Source of the DNA: Planctomycetota bacterium
GTDB taxonomy: Bacteria > Planctomycetota > Phycisphaerae > UBA1845 > CAIVHJ01
NCBI GenBank assembly: GCA_022565195.1
Contig: JADFJZ010000002.1
Coordinates: 1 to 15,013 of the forward strand
Direction: 5' to 3'
DNA length: 15,013 nucleotides
This document shows, piece after piece, positions 14,979 to 15,013 of the stretch. The translations under genes and the position numbers were made by a program. A model generated the notes under the pieces. That model worked only from the letters and a program-made list of their open reading frames with translations. It did not search any database and was not told where the DNA came from. The stretch's first letter is position 1; the number at the start of each line of letters is the position of its first letter.

Positions 14979-15013
14979 ATGTCGTTCCTTGATTGGCTGG
15001 TCAAGAAGAAGAA
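14979..15013 (+). CDS. Start of a further gene (3' end outside window)
   Basis: ATG at 14979 preceded by AGAGG (about 14966-14970) opens a frame reading MSFLDWLVKKKK to the window end. Only eleven full codons are visible, so family assignment is impossible. The short hydrophobic-aromatic helix followed by a lysine cluster resembles the membrane-binding N-termini of ESCRT-III and PspA-type proteins (compare MSMVDKIRQLF inside the preceding gene). It follows the preceding gene on the same strand by 96 bp, so it is likely part of the same cluster. Confidence 0.5.
   Translation, partial: MSFLDWLVKKK

Noticed and set aside
1..15013. tRNA or rRNA genes, transposase genes and prophage integrase
   Set aside because: None was recognised on either strand, including at the 4085 junction.

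Overview
The window looks like two blocks of different taxonomic character that meet at about position 4085. The left block (1 to ~4085) carries ordinary proteobacterial, probably alphaproteobacterial, genes. They are the 3' end of a beta-lactamase-family serine hydrolase, an orphan family-5 ABC solute-binding protein with its own terminator, a persulfide dioxygenase-rhodanese fusion, and on the minus strand the C-terminal OmpA/MotB-type peptidoglycan-binding domain of a truncated gene. The right block (~4085 to the end) looks planctomycetal. It has a giant secreted Ig/PKD-repeat protein, a lipoprotein with thrombospondin type-3 repeats and HAF repeats, a VOC-fold lipoprotein, a Hanks-type Ser/Thr kinase with a zinc-ribbon tail, and intergenic inverted repeats of the GCCACGAAGGCACGAAG type. 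No sequence search was possible, so the taxonomic reading rests on family recognition only.

At the boundary, the minus-strand OmpA-like gene and the plus-strand Ig-repeat gene both lose their 5' halves at the same place. Each reading frame stays recognisable right up to the join. This is the signature of a chimeric contig or a rearrangement breakpoint, and statements linking genes across ~4085 should not be trusted until it is resolved.

Layout: serine hydrolase end (2-592); SBP (726-2240), then a terminator whose 3' arm is tandemly amplified five times (2286-2370); persulfide dioxygenase-rhodanese (2497-3534); minus-strand terminator (3555-3586); OmpA-like fragment (3779-~4084, minus); Ig-repeat protein (~4086-7814); intergenic hairpin (7830-7880); HAF/TSP3 lipoprotein (10172 down to 7885, minus, one frameshift near 8130); VOC lipoprotein (11450-10470, minus); then a plus-strand run of a four-helix membrane protein (11672-12100), the kinase (12171-13226), a 479-aa protein ending in an ESCRT-III/PspA-like helical region (13443-14882), and the start of another gene (14979-).

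The plus-strand run at the right end is the most interesting part. The 479-aa protein joins an unrecognised alpha/beta plus winged-helix-like N-terminal part to a region with the charge polarity and helix layout of ESCRT-III/Snf7. A good internal Shine-Dalgarno and ATG could make that region as a free protein. It sits next to a kinase with two zinc-ribbon knuckles, a small membrane protein, and a following gene whose first residues resemble a membrane-binding amphipathic helix. A membrane-remodelling module controlled by phosphorylation is a reasonable hypothesis, but it is inference from gene order and sequence character only.
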